Positions 45,915-53,571 are shown, counted from the stretch's first letter. The stretch: DNA of 64,000 bases from Lentilactobacillus kisonensis DSM 19906 = JCM 15041 (GCF_001434135.1 NZ_AZEB01000002.1:124001-188000); one strand, 5' to 3'. The notes: generated by a model not told the origin, from the letters alone. A program made the numbers and translations.

Positions 45915-45961
45915 ATCCGTTATTTACTCAATATATGCTATAATTTGAGTAAATAACGGAT
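45915..45961 (+). promoter_or_regulatory. abiE promoter embedded in a 17-bp perfect inverted repeat
   Basis: The arms ATCCGTTATTTACTCAA (45915-45931) and TTGAGTAAATAACGGAT (45945-45961) are exact complements. The 13-base spacer holds the -10 box TATAAT (45939-45944). Characterised AbiEi antitoxins repress their own operon by binding inverted repeats in the promoter; this is the expected operator. The start codon lies 22 bases downstream. Confidence 0.78.
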
Positions 45962-45982
45962 TTTTGAATTGGGGTGAAACGG

Positions 45983-46576
45983 ATGAGTCAACAGGATGAA
46001 ATCATTAAATACTTGAATAAGAATGGTGGCCAAATTACATCTAAGACAACTAATTCAATGGGAATATCATCTAGAGTGCTGCGCAATATGTATGCTCATG
46101 GTCAGCTTGAAAGATTAGCGCCAGGCGTTTATATTGATCCACTTGAGTTTGGGGACGATATCGCTGCATTACAATATCGCCTTTCAAAAGGTGTTTTCTT
46201 CAAGGATACAGCGTTATTTCTGTATGGAATGATTGACCGGACACCAAGCACCTACGAAATGAACTTTCCATTACCATACGCATATAGCACTAAAACAAAT
46301 GCGCCAATCAAGATTTATCGACAAAAAAAGGAGCTTTATGAAATTGGAATAACGACAACTAAAACTCCTGGTAGACACCCGGTTAAGGTTTACAATATTG
46401 AGCGCACGTTGTGTGATATTTTGCGAGCGCGAGATAGGTCTGATGCTGAAACGATTAAACAAGCAATGAATAGTTACGTCCATCGGAAAGGAAAGAATCT
46501 TCACAAGTTAATGGAGTATGCAAGGATATTTAAAGTGGAAGAAGAAATTAGAACGTATATGGAGGTTCTACTGTGA
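45983..46576 (+). CDS. abiEi: AbiEi antitoxin (type IV toxin-antitoxin / abortive infection)
   Basis: A 197-residue antitoxin and repressor. The N-terminal winged-helix AbiEi_4-like part (QDEIIKYLNKNGGQITSKTTNSMGISSRVLRNMYAHGQLERLAPGVYI) is followed by the C-terminal antitoxin domain (KVYNIERTLCDILRARDRSDAETIKQAMNSYV). ATG 45983 is chosen over GTG 45974, since GGGGTG lies just upstream of the ATG. The gene overlaps the next by four bases. Composition is distinctly AT-rich. In known AbiE systems the antitoxin does not bind the toxin but represses the operon and counteracts toxicity. Confidence 0.9.
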   Translation: MSQQDEIIKYLNKNGGQITSKTTNSMGISSRVLRNMYAHGQLERLAPGVYIDPLEFGDDIAALQYRLSKGVFFKDTALFLYGMIDRTPSTYEMNFPLPYAYSTKTNAPIKIYRQKKELYEIGITTTKTPGRHPVKVYNIERTLCDILRARDRSDAETIKQAMNSYVHRKGKNLHKLMEYARIFKVEEEIRTYMEVLL

Positions 46577-47439
46577 AACTTGAATTTACTGGCCGGAAGC
46601 AATTTTTAGCTAGAATTAGAAAGTTAGCAAAGGAAAGAAAAATCACACCACAGATTATGCTGCAGGAGATTATTTTAGATGACCTGATTGATCGAATCTC
46701 TAATTCACGTTACAAAAATAATCTTGTATTAAAGGGCGGTTTCTTGATTGCATCACTGATTGGTACAGATACTCGCTCAACACGGGATATTGACACCTCA
46801 GTTGTTGGTTTACCAGTTACGGAAGATAAAATGAAAAGTGTATTTCAAAAAATTTGTGACATTGAATTACCAGAAGATATAATCAAATTATCAATTTTAG
46901 GGATTGGCGAAATTAGAGAAGAGGATGAGTATTCGGGTTACCGAATTCATATTAGTGCACAAATCTATACGACGCGTGTTGACGTTAAGATTGATATATC
47001 AACTGGAGATGTTATCACTGAGCGTGCCATCCAATATGGGCACAAAATGATACTTGAGGATCGGACTGTCCAAATTATGGCATACACAGTTGAAACCATC
47101 ATTGCTGAAAAGCTGGAGACAATCGTTAGCCGGGCTGATGCTAATACACGATTGAAGGACTTTTACGATTTATATTTACTTGATCATCAGGATAAGGCTG
47201 AAATAAGGTTTGATGTATTAAAAAGGGCGATACAAGCAACTTCCGCAAAACGAGAAACGATAAATCAATTACATACCTATACTTCAGTGCTAACGGCGCT
47301 TAAAACAAGCCCAAGTCTTCAAAGATTATGGGTTGCTTATCAAAAATCCAACGAATATGCGCAGGGAATTGATTTTGGTGCCACATGTGATGCAGCAATT
47401 GATCTTACTAAGAAATCTGAACTTGAGCAACGGATATAA
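46573..47439 (+). CDS. abiEii: AbiEii nucleotidyltransferase toxin
   Basis: A 288-residue toxin of the DNA polymerase beta-like nucleotidyltransferase superfamily (AbiEii/MenT type). Motif I is LKGGFLIASLIGTDTRSTRDIDTSV (about 52-76, with the paired Asp of the GS...D.D core), and motif IV is AEKLETIVSRADANTRLKDFYDLYLL (about 178-203). The GTG start overlaps the antitoxin stop, with GGAGG 6 bases upstream. Such toxins block translation by modifying tRNA ends or act on other targets during phage infection. A third gene follows closely. Confidence 0.92.
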   Translation: MKLEFTGRKQFLARIRKLAKERKITPQIMLQEIILDDLIDRISNSRYKNNLVLKGGFLIASLIGTDTRSTRDIDTSVVGLPVTEDKMKSVFQKICDIELPEDIIKLSILGIGEIREEDEYSGYRIHISAQIYTTRVDVKIDISTGDVITERAIQYGHKMILEDRTVQIMAYTVETIIAEKLETIVSRADANTRLKDFYDLYLLDHQDKAEIRFDVLKRAIQATSAKRETINQLHTYTSVLTALKTSPSLQRLWVAYQKSNEYAQGIDFGATCDAAIDLTKKSELEQRI

Positions 47440-47482
47440 TTTTGTAGCTAATGATATTAATTTAAAAAAAAGAGTAAATAAA

Positions 47483-48427
47483 ATGACGCTAGACTATGCA
47501 CACCCAACAGAACAGTATGATTACTCAAAATATGGAGAAAATATTGATGCTGAACAGGCAAAAAAATTGGTTCGCAATGGTTATAATCAGCATGCATTTA
47601 TTTGTAATGCTCAAAATATGTCAGGCAGCGGAAAATGTGAGTGCCGGGTAATGCTTGCAGCTCCGTGGAGTAGCAAGGTTCCATCTTACTTTAAAACTAT
47701 GCCAGGTAAGGTACATACATGCAATATTAAGCAAGAAACACAAGTACAGGCTACAAGAAATCATGAACAAGATCGAAAATATAAGTCAGGGCAAACATTC
47801 CTAAACTTTTTTAAAAATACCTTGGATGAAGAAAGGCAGAGAAAAGCGGATTTATTCAGCGCTTTAAAGGGTGAAGAAATTATTGGAAAAAGTAAGTCTA
47901 AAACTCGTATTAACTCCAATGTAACTAACAAAACGATTACACGTCGGTCTGGTTTAAAAACGTTAAGAGCTGTTGTTAACAATAGATATACAAAACAACC
48001 ACTTGATAACGGTAAAATAGTTAACCTAAGTAGTCTTTTTCATAAATTGGAAGATGCAAAAAATGAATATGATTTACCTGATCCACGTTTGATAAATATT
48101 TGGTATGGTAACATTCAAATTTATGAGTCGAAAATAACTAATGAAAATGGATACTCATATTTGAATTATGAAATACTTGTTATCTATCAAAAGATTGAGG
48201 GTCGAAATATTACAGCAATTATGAACGAAAAACAGATTAAAGAGCTTTTACCAGATTTTGAAAACTTTATTTCTAGTGGAAAAAGAGATGATCCGAAAAA
48301 AGTTCGCCACACCCTGCGTCTTTTTACGACGGAACGTCCCACAACCGTTGATGATAAATACGAGAATATTCTAATTGATCGTAAATGGAGAAATTTAAGC
48401 TCAAGGATGTATATAGAGAAAACCTAA
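47483..48427 (+). CDS. Unrecognised protein downstream of AbiE, possible zinc-binding cluster
   Basis: A 314-residue cytoplasmic protein that I cannot assign. The N-terminal third contains FICNAQNMSGSGKCECRVMLAAP...GKVHTCNI: four Cys (C..CxC..C) and a His, a plausible zinc-binding module. The middle is Lys/Arg/Thr-rich (SKSKTRINSNVTNKTITRRSG) and could bind nucleic acid. The C-terminal half is an ordinary alpha/beta-like sequence (YGNIQIYESKITNENGYSYLNYEILVIYQK). ATG 47483 is chosen because the upstream extension overlaps abiEii; the ribosome binding site is weak. The AT-rich codon use matches abiE, and it starts 43 bases behind abiEii, so it may be part of the same mobile defence cassette. 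Confidence 0.6.
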   Translation: MTLDYAHPTEQYDYSKYGENIDAEQAKKLVRNGYNQHAFICNAQNMSGSGKCECRVMLAAPWSSKVPSYFKTMPGKVHTCNIKQETQVQATRNHEQDRKYKSGQTFLNFFKNTLDEERQRKADLFSALKGEEIIGKSKSKTRINSNVTNKTITRRSGLKTLRAVVNNRYTKQPLDNGKIVNLSSLFHKLEDAKNEYDLPDPRLINIWYGNIQIYESKITNENGYSYLNYEILVIYQKIEGRNITAIMNEKQIKELLPDFENFISSGKRDDPKKVRHTLRLFTTERPTTVDDKYENILIDRKWRNLSSRMYIEKT

Positions 48428-48431
48428 ATCA

Positions 48432-48459
48432 ACATTTTAATATTGCAATATTAAAATGT
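48432..48459. repeat. 28-bp perfect palindrome after the AbiE-associated gene
   Basis: ACATTTTAATATTG/CAATATTAAAATGT is a perfect palindrome without a spacer, centred at 48445/48446 and located 4 bases after the stop codon. There is no T run, so it is a poor terminator; a protein-binding site or cruciform is possible. Confidence 0.6.
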
Positions 48460-48515
48460 AGACTAGAAAGCTTATTTAGTTCACTGAACAGTTCGAAGCT
48501 TGACCATTAGCGGCT

Positions 48516-48641
48516 TTATTTTCGATCGTTAACCACCTTGAGTGAAATTGAAGTGACTTCAACATTTTGACCTTCATATTTTAATTCAAAATCGATCGCT
48601 TTAGTATTGAGAGTCAAGCCATTTAGTGCGGCAACATCACC
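48516..48641 (-). pseudogene. 3' fragment of an unidentified gene
   Basis: On the minus strand 41 codons stay open and end with TAA, giving GDVAALNGLTLNTKAIDFEL, then KYEGQNVEVTSISLKVVNDRK. It has protein-like composition, but there is no start codon and no room for a 5' part, because the terminator of the next gene lies immediately upstream. It is likely the C-terminal remnant left by the insertion or deletion that brought in the AbiE locus. The source family is not recognised. Confidence 0.4.
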
Positions 48642-48678
48642 AAAATGAGCCCGTGACAACGATGTCAGGGCTCATTTG
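48642..48678 (-). terminator. Terminator of the YczE-like gene
   Basis: On the minus strand AAATGAGCCCTGAC / GTCACGGGCTCATTTT forms a strong hairpin with a short T run, about 10 bases after the stop codon of the YczE-like gene. Confidence 0.8.
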
Positions 48679-48687
48679 TAGTTGCGA

Positions 48688-49362
48688 TTAATCCTTTATG
48701 GATGGGGATGTAAGTGATTTGAAATTATGCTTTAATTTTGGCCAAATCACTTTATCGGCGGTCTGAATAATAAGGCCATTAAATAAAATTGAAAATATAG
48801 TCCCGACGTTTACCGCATATAGGTTCTTAGTAACTGCAAACGAAATGGCCATTGCTAAAACTGGTGGCACAAAATCTACAAGTTGTGCGGCAACCGCGTT
48901 TCCCTTTAAATAAAAGAATCGCAAGATGTTAGTCGTATCGTCATTTGGGTGCATGAGGATATTCGCCCGTTGGTACAGTGAAATGGCAATGCAGAAAGTG
49001 GTTACCCCTAAACAGGATAGGATTGCTCGGACCAGTATTGGCAGGCTGCCAATTCCAGCCGCTTCCAGTAATTTAACAAATAAATTAATAAAATAGCTGA
49101 CAAAGGCGATGTAGCAAAGTTCACCAACAAATCGCCGCCACTCCCAGTGCTTGATTAGCAATTGATTGGTGACGGTGTTTAAAAAACCAATGGCAAACAA
49201 AATAATTCCCACGTTAAGACCGAACCAGTTACTGTAATTTACTGCCGAAGCAGTCCAAACAGCACTTCCCATGTTGGATGAGACGGTGAGTGCATTTCCA
49301 AGGGCATTAAGTAGTAGGCCGGCAATTAAAGCGGTCCAACGTTGTTTAAGTGTATTTTGAAT
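48688..49362 (-). CDS. YczE/YyaS-like membrane protein, probably started by ATT
   Basis: A membrane protein with five or six segments, resembling the YczE/YyaS family (SNMGSAVWTASAVNYSNWFGLNVGIILFAIGFLNTVTNQLL). An ATG at 49272 would begin inside the family's first domain and cut off the first membrane helix. The frame stays open upstream to 49362 and encodes the missing helix (TALIAGLLLNALGNALTVSS). The only ribosome binding site, AGGAGG, lies 9 bases before ATT 49362, and an in-frame stop codon precedes it. I therefore propose an ATT start (224 residues). The alternative is a point mutation that destroyed a normal start codon. Confidence 0.7.
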   Translation of the reverse strand: MQNTLKQRWTALIAGLLLNALGNALTVSSNMGSAVWTASAVNYSNWFGLNVGIILFAIGFLNTVTNQLLIKHWEWRRFVGELCYIAFVSYFINLFVKLLEAAGIGSLPILVRAILSCLGVTTFCIAISLYQRANILMHPNDDTTNILRFFYLKGNAVAAQLVDFVPPVLAMAISFAVTKNLYAVNVGTIFSILFNGLIIQTADKVIWPKLKHNFKSLTSPSIKD

Positions 49363-49428
49363 GGTCGAATCCCTCCTTTAACGTTATTAGTTTAGCATAT
49401 TTGTTGGTAGGCATTGTGCTGATAATCT

Positions 49429-49479
49429 AAAATAACCGCCTATACGCAGATTCAAAATCTGAGTATAAGCGGTTATTTA
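49429..49479 (-). terminator. Strong terminator of the small HTH gene
   Basis: AAATAACCGC...TATAC...CAGATT pairs with AATCTG...GTATA...GCGGTTATTT (nearly perfect, short loop). It begins a few bases beyond the stop codon of the minus-strand HTH gene and may also serve the other direction. Confidence 0.8.
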
Positions 49480-49483
49480 AGGG

Positions 49484-49690
49484 TTAATTTAATTTATCGT
49501 GTCCCGTCACTGCTACCATTCCCTCACGTGTGACGACTAATTGACGGCCAATGAGCCTAACTGAACCAACAGGAAAACGATGAGGGTTACTTCTTAGTAC
49601 CTGGCGAACATAATCCGGTGCCTTGCCCCATATTCTGGCGGCATCCTGGGAACTCATAATATCTGGATCGTTTAAATTAATTTTTAGCAT
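49484..49690 (-). CDS. Small helix-turn-helix protein (excisionase-like)
   Basis: A 68-residue protein resembling small MerR-like or excisionase-like helix-turn-helix proteins: MSSQDAARIWGKAPDYVRQVLRSNPHRFPVGSVRLIGRQLVVTREGMVAVTG. The first helix pair should bind DNA, followed by a short beta wing (RLIGRQLVVT). GGGAGTACGTTGGTAA precedes the ATG. It lies 35 bases behind the small membrane protein gene and is probably co-transcribed with it. The target is unknown; no integrase or phage gene is nearby. Confidence 0.65.
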   Translation of the reverse strand: MLKINLNDPDIMSSQDAARIWGKAPDYVRQVLRSNPHRFPVGSVRLIGRQLVVTREGMVAVTGHDKLN

Positions 49691-49725
49691 TTACCAACGT
49701 ACTCCCAACATTAATTGATCGGCAC

Positions 49726-49980
49726 TTATCGCCGTTTCGAATCATCCATTTCCCGATTATGCACGGCTACTTGAAGGTATTGATAAAGTAGATAAATTAG
49801 GTACACGGTCACCACCTCAATTATGACAATAGCAAGTGGTGAAACCAAAATGACCACTGCAAATCCCGTGATGGTGAGTAAAATAATTGAAAGGCAGCCC
49901 GCGAAGCTTCTACTAATGAGCCAGCTAATTTTGAAAAAGGCTGTGCTGAAGGGTAATAAGATCGAAAGCAACAGAATCAT
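49726..49980 (-). CDS. Small membrane protein of unknown function
   Basis: An 84-residue protein with two long hydrophobic stretches (ILLLSILLPFSTAFF; GCLSIILLTITGFAVVILVSPLAIVIIEVVTVYLIYLLY) and a charged C-terminal tail (HNREMDDSKRR). AAAGGAACCTTCAAA precedes the ATG. It is the first gene of a two-gene unit with the small HTH protein. No family recognised. Confidence 0.6.
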   Translation of the reverse strand: MILLLSILLPFSTAFFKISWLISRSFAGCLSIILLTITGFAVVILVSPLAIVIIEVVTVYLIYLLYQYLQVAVHNREMDDSKRR

Positions 49981-50106
49981 TTTGAAGGTTCCTTTTGGCT
50001 GTTTTATGGATGATGAGCTTTAATCAAGCGCTGATTATCTTAAATTTACCATATTCATTAAAACTTGCAATACTAAACTGCTAATAAGAGGTATCAATGC
50101 CGATCA

Positions 50107-50580
50107 TTAGTTGAGTACAGCAACGCCACCAGCTAGGTAGGTTGCAAATAGTAACCAAATCAAGTACGGAACCAGTAGCCAGCCCGCAGTTTGGTTAACC
50201 GGGGAAACCTTAGTGATCAGAATAACGACAATAATATCCATTATCAGAATGATAATGAAGCCAGTAGTTAATAGGCTGCCGCTGAAAAAGACAATTGTCC
50301 AAATAAAGTTTAAAAAGAGTTGGCTCAAGAAAAGCCAGAGGGTGTCTGGATACTTTTTGCGAGTTTGCCAAATAATATATCCTGAAATACCAATAAATAG
50401 ATATAAAATTGGCCAAACAATGCCAAAAACGACTCCTGGCGGCGAAAAGATTGGCAGCTTTAAGGAGTTGTAAACGGTTTTGATATTTCCTGATAGCTGG
50501 GAAGAGAGAATTCCAACCGCCTCAACAAAAATGATCCAAAGAACCAGTTTAAGGTAATTAATTTTGGTTTGAGTTGCCAT
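50107..50580 (-). CDS. tspO: TspO/MBR family protein (tryptophan-rich sensory protein)
   Basis: A 157-residue five-helix membrane protein of the TspO/peripheral-benzodiazepine-receptor family. Landmarks are YNSLKLPIFSPPGVVFGIVWPILYLFIGISGYIIW (the conserved SPPGVVFGIVWP loop), FLSQLFLNFIWTIVFF and LVPYLIWLLFATYL. Family members bind tetrapyrroles and modulate stress responses. GGAGGTTCTAATTT precedes the ATG. It is transcribed alone. Confidence 0.9.
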   Translation of the reverse strand: MATQTKINYLKLVLWIIFVEAVGILSSQLSGNIKTVYNSLKLPIFSPPGVVFGIVWPILYLFIGISGYIIWQTRKKYPDTLWLFLSQLFLNFIWTIVFFSGSLLTTGFIIILIMDIIVVILITKVSPVNQTAGWLLVPYLIWLLFATYLAGGVAVLN

Positions 50581-50845
50581 AAATTAGAACCTCCTTTGTT
50601 TAAATAGGTCACAGCTTAAAAGATCATTGATCAGGTAAGCAACCCACATCTTTATTTAGACTTATCTTATCAAAACAATTGGATATAAATTTTAAAATAA
50701 TGATGATTTTTTTGTGAAATCGCTGATTTATAAACGATGAAGATGGAAAATGGGCAGACCTTAAATTGGTAAATTGTCCGATTTTAATTTGTGATATCGA
50801 TAAAGTAGGCCGACACGTTATTATAAGTTGAAAGGAGAGCCGACC

Positions 50846-51275
50846 GTGTACAAAAACATCTTAGCGCCCATGGATGGCAGCGATAATGCTCAAAAAGCAT
50901 TAGACGTCAGACGTCGCCATTGAAATCAGTCGGGCATTTGAGGATGCTAAAATCCATCTTCTATCAGTCATTGGTAATACGTACTACAGTTCAGAAACAT
51001 TGTCAGCTGGGATCTACGAAGGATTAACCGCCCGGGCGCATCACGTTCTTGAAGGCAGTAAAGATCAAGCTCAAAACCAGGGAATTACGGTTGAGGGGAC
51101 TGCCAAAAACGGGAGTCCCAAGCATATGATCGTTAAGTTTGCTAAAGTCAACAATTATGATTTGATTGTATTAGGGAAGTCCGGGACTAACGCCATTAAC
51201 CGGTTTATCTTGGGATCTACGAGTGAATACGTTGCAAGAAATGCGAATGCTCACGTATTAGTAGTAAGTGAATGA
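50846..51275 (+). pseudogene. Universal stress protein gene broken by a 7-bp tandem duplication
   Basis: GTG 50846, with AAAGGAGA upstream, opens a frame MYKNILAPMDGSDNAQKALDV that matches the start of the intact universal stress protein at 52653. The heptamer AGACGTC then occurs twice in tandem (50902-50908 and 50909-50915), which shifts the frame and gives a stop codon a few codons later. Without one copy, the frame reads ALDVAIEISRAFEDAKIHLLSVIGN and continues without interruption to the stop at 51275, including the UspA ATP-binding region VLGKSGTNAINRFILGSTSEYVARNA. A single reversible event explains the whole defect, so the lesion is recent or phase-variable. Confidence 0.88.
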
Positions 51276-51284
51276 TTAAATTTT

Positions 51285-51350
51285 CCAACTAAAGAAACGG
51301 TCACAGTCAAAATTCATGTGAATTTTGACTGTGACCGTTTCTTTAGTTGG
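51285..51350. terminator. Bidirectional terminator, 32-bp perfect hairpin
   Basis: The arms 51285-51316 and 51319-51350 are perfectly complementary over 32 bp, with a 2-base spacer (CCAACTAAAG... / ...CTTTAGTTGG). It ends the frameshifted stress gene on one side and the EamA exporter gene on the other. Confidence 0.85.
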
Positions 51351-51353
51351 ACT

Positions 51354-52253
51354 TTATTCTTTCATCCGCTGATATTTTCTTCGTAGCTTCAATGGCAGAA
51401 CGTTTGTCAAAATAACCGCGGCGATAATCAAGACGACACCGACTATTTGGGCTGTTGTCACCCGCTCTCTCAACAGAAAAAAAGCAAAGACAATCGAAGA
51501 AGGCAATTCCAGCGATGAAATAATTGGGCCAACACCAAGCGGCAGGTGAGGCATGAAAAATGAAAAGCAGGTCAGTGGTAAAATCATTGAAAAAAACGAT
51601 GTCAGGCCACCCCAACTGATTGCGGCAGGTAGCTGATGAACCGGAAAAATAGTGGGTACCCAGATAATTAATACTACGATTAAGGCACCGATACTCATCA
51701 GTTGCGCTTTGGTCAATGGATGGAGATCGTGACCAATATTTCCGGTGAACTGAATGGTGAGCGCATAAGCCAACGCTGATAAAAAGCTAAGGCCCATACC
51801 GATAAAGGAAACTGCTTGTTGAAGTGGCAGGAGGCCTGTTGCCAGAATGGTTCCGACCAAAATAGTCACCACACTGATTGTTTGGTTAATGGTTGGCAGT
51901 TTACGATTTATGAGGCACGAAATTAGAATTGATAGCCATACTGACTGCATCATCATCACAGCGGCAATTGCAACCGGGACGTACGCTAACGATAAAATAT
52001 AAAACGTATTGGTAAATCCCATTGAACTGCCGGAAATAATCACCAGCCATTTCTCCTTACAGCTAGAAACCGTTCGATTTTGTTGGTTAAGCAGTAACCT
52101 ACCAATACTGAAAGCTAGAAACGCAATTGAGAATGTGATGGCTAAAAGCAGCCCATCGGTAACTCGGTTGGCGTGAGCAAGCTTGAATAGTGAACCGGGA
52201 ATTCCGTAACTAATGGCACCAACGGCAACCAAAAATGGCGCATAATGTTTCAA
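51354..52253 (-). CDS. EamA/DMT family transporter
   Basis: A 299-residue, ten-segment membrane protein of the drug/metabolite transporter superfamily with two EamA repeats. The first starts APFLVAVGAISYGIPGSLFKLAHANR; the second has the typical ending ISSLELPSSIVFAFFLLRERVTTAQIVGVVLIIAAVIL. The C-terminus is basic (LKLRRKYQRMKE). AAGGTGATCACTTGAAAC precedes the ATG. Such proteins export or import metabolites; the substrate is unknown. Confidence 0.88.
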   Translation of the reverse strand: MKHYAPFLVAVGAISYGIPGSLFKLAHANRVTDGLLLAITFSIAFLAFSIGRLLLNQQNRTVSSCKEKWLVIISGSSMGFTNTFYILSLAYVPVAIAAVMMMQSVWLSILISCLINRKLPTINQTISVVTILVGTILATGLLPLQQAVSFIGMGLSFLSALAYALTIQFTGNIGHDLHPLTKAQLMSIGALIVVLIIWVPTIFPVHQLPAAISWGGLTSFFSMILPLTCFSFFMPHLPLGVGPIISSLELPSSIVFAFFLLRERVTTAQIVGVVLIIAAVILTNVLPLKLRRKYQRMKE

Positions 52254-52591
52254 GTGATCACCTTCATTAATGAATTTAAAACGAGCCAGCCATGAAAGTT
52301 AAGGGTCGATGACTTAGATTAGAAAATTAGAATAACAGTATTATCTTAGCAAAACTCAATCGTTATTAAAAGTCAGTCGGAACCTTAATACGATCACTTT
52401 ATTTATTTAAATAAGTATGCGAAAGGGGTAATGTTGCCCAATTTACCAATACCTGTTTGGAAACTATTAGATCAGGAATACGCTGAGCTTGGGTGTCCTC
52501 AATAAACGAAATAAATAATTAAGTAGTTCTTGTTTTGCCTCAATTTTCTTCCAATCATGGCATATTATTTAAACTTGATGGCCGGAGATTG
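52254..52591. other. Gene-free stretch upstream of the intact usp gene
   Basis: No gene is supportable. A 25-codon frame at 52431-52505 has its purine-rich site too close to the ATG. A short palindrome TTATTTAAATAA lies near 52404. A -10 box TATAAT occurs at 52592-52597, 56-61 bp before the usp start. Confidence 0.35.
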
Positions 52592-52652
52592 TATAATGGC
52601 GGTAGGAGTAGTTGGATACGAAGGTTTGACCTTTTTGGAAGGGGCGTTCACG

Positions 52653-53072
52653 ATGTATGAAAATATTTTGGTTCCTTTAGATGGTAGTGCCAACGCGAAC
52701 AAGGCGTTAGACGTTGCGGTTGAATTCTGTAAGGTGTTTCATGCGAAAGTGACGGCGCTATCGGTAATTCATCACATTAAGGATGATTCCGATGCGTTGT
52801 CCTCCGACATTTATAAGGGGTTATCCACTAAAGCTCACAAGATTGTCGAAAGTTGTCGAGATCAGGCATGGAATCAGGGGGTTACCATTAATGGTGTTGT
52901 TGAAGACGGTAATCCAAAGCAAAAGATCGTTGAATTTGCGAAGGAAAATGATATCGATTTGATTATTATGGGCAAAACTGGCATGAATGCATTTGACCGC
53001 ATGATTCTGGGTTCAACGACCAACCATGTGGTCAGAGAATCTGGGACGCAGGTGTTGGTGGTAAATGCATAG
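52653..53072 (+). CDS. Universal stress protein, UspA family
   Basis: A 139-residue cytoplasmic stress protein: MYENILVPLDGSANANKALDVAVEFCK at the start, then the C-terminal ATP-binding motif IIMGKTGMNAFDRMILGSTTNHVVRESGTQVLVV (G-2x-G-9x-G-S/T pattern). It is the intact paralogue of the broken gene at 50846. ATG 52653 has GGAAGGGG upstream; the longer in-frame extension is noncoding leader containing the promoter. Its TAG stop codon is shared with the left end of a palindromic repeat. Confidence 0.92.
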   Translation: MYENILVPLDGSANANKALDVAVEFCKVFHAKVTALSVIHHIKDDSDALSSDIYKGLSTKAHKIVESCRDQAWNQGVTINGVVEDGNPKQKIVEFAKENDIDLIIMGKTGMNAFDRMILGSTTNHVVRESGTQVLVVNA

Positions 53073-53368
53073 AGTGCGGAACCAAGCGGTTAGAAAGCGG
53101 AGCCTAAGTTACTCCGTTCAGAAATCCCGGGCTTGGATTTTTGAACGGAGTAGCTTAGGTGCAGCTTTCTGCTTGGTGTAGCACGTTTCCGCAATGTTGC
53201 CAAATCATAAATCCCTGGGTTTGGATTTATGAGAAAGTGGGCTTATGTGCAAGTCTCTGCTTGGTGGAGCACGTTTTCACAATGATGCCAAAAAACCAAA
53301 AATTCCCGGCTTGGAATTTTTACCAAGGGTGCTTATACGCCAGTTTCTGCTTTGTAGAGAGATCCTAA
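53071..53368 (+). repeat. Composite palindromic repeat: full type 2 copy plus two right halves
   Basis: The full copy at 53071-53188 has left end AGAGTGCGG on the usp stop codon, arms ACCAAGC / GCTTGGT and GAAAGCGG / CAGCTTTC, variable stem CTACTCCGTTCA-like and right end GTAGCACG. It is followed by right halves at about 53192-53276 (after ATGTTGCCA) and 53281-53368 (after ATGATGCCA), the last with the type 1-like end GATCCTAA. Open frames across this block are not genes. Confidence 0.82.
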
Positions 53369-53511
53369 TCTATCCAGCAATAGAAACCTGGTTGCAATGT
53401 AAATCACCATTAACTGGCAAAAATATTGTTTTAAAACTCAAAGGCGGTTGGGAATGCATCATTCTCAATCGCTTTTTAATCACAACATTTTCACTAAATT
53501 ATGCCGAATGG

Positions 53512-53540
53512 TTAGATGTCTATTCGCATTGTCGTATAAT
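53512..53540 (+). promoter_or_regulatory. Promoter of pepN
   Basis: -35 TTAGAT (53512-53517) and -10 TATAAT (53535-53540) are 17 bp apart. The AGGAGG site follows at 53560-53565. Confidence 0.65.
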
Positions 53541-53571
53541 ATACTTAACTAAACTTACTAGGAGGCAGCTC

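Noticed and set aside
49484-49690. Small HTH protein as evidence of a prophage or integrative element
   Set aside because: No integrase, attachment repeats or structural phage genes are nearby.
52431-52505. 25-codon frame before the intact usp gene
   Set aside because: The purine-rich site is only two bases from the ATG and the peptide has no features.
53245-53571. N-terminal extension of about 109 residues on PepN
   Set aside because: It is encoded by palindromic repeat halves and lies upstream of the pepN promoter. The known PepN start with AGGAGG is at 53572.
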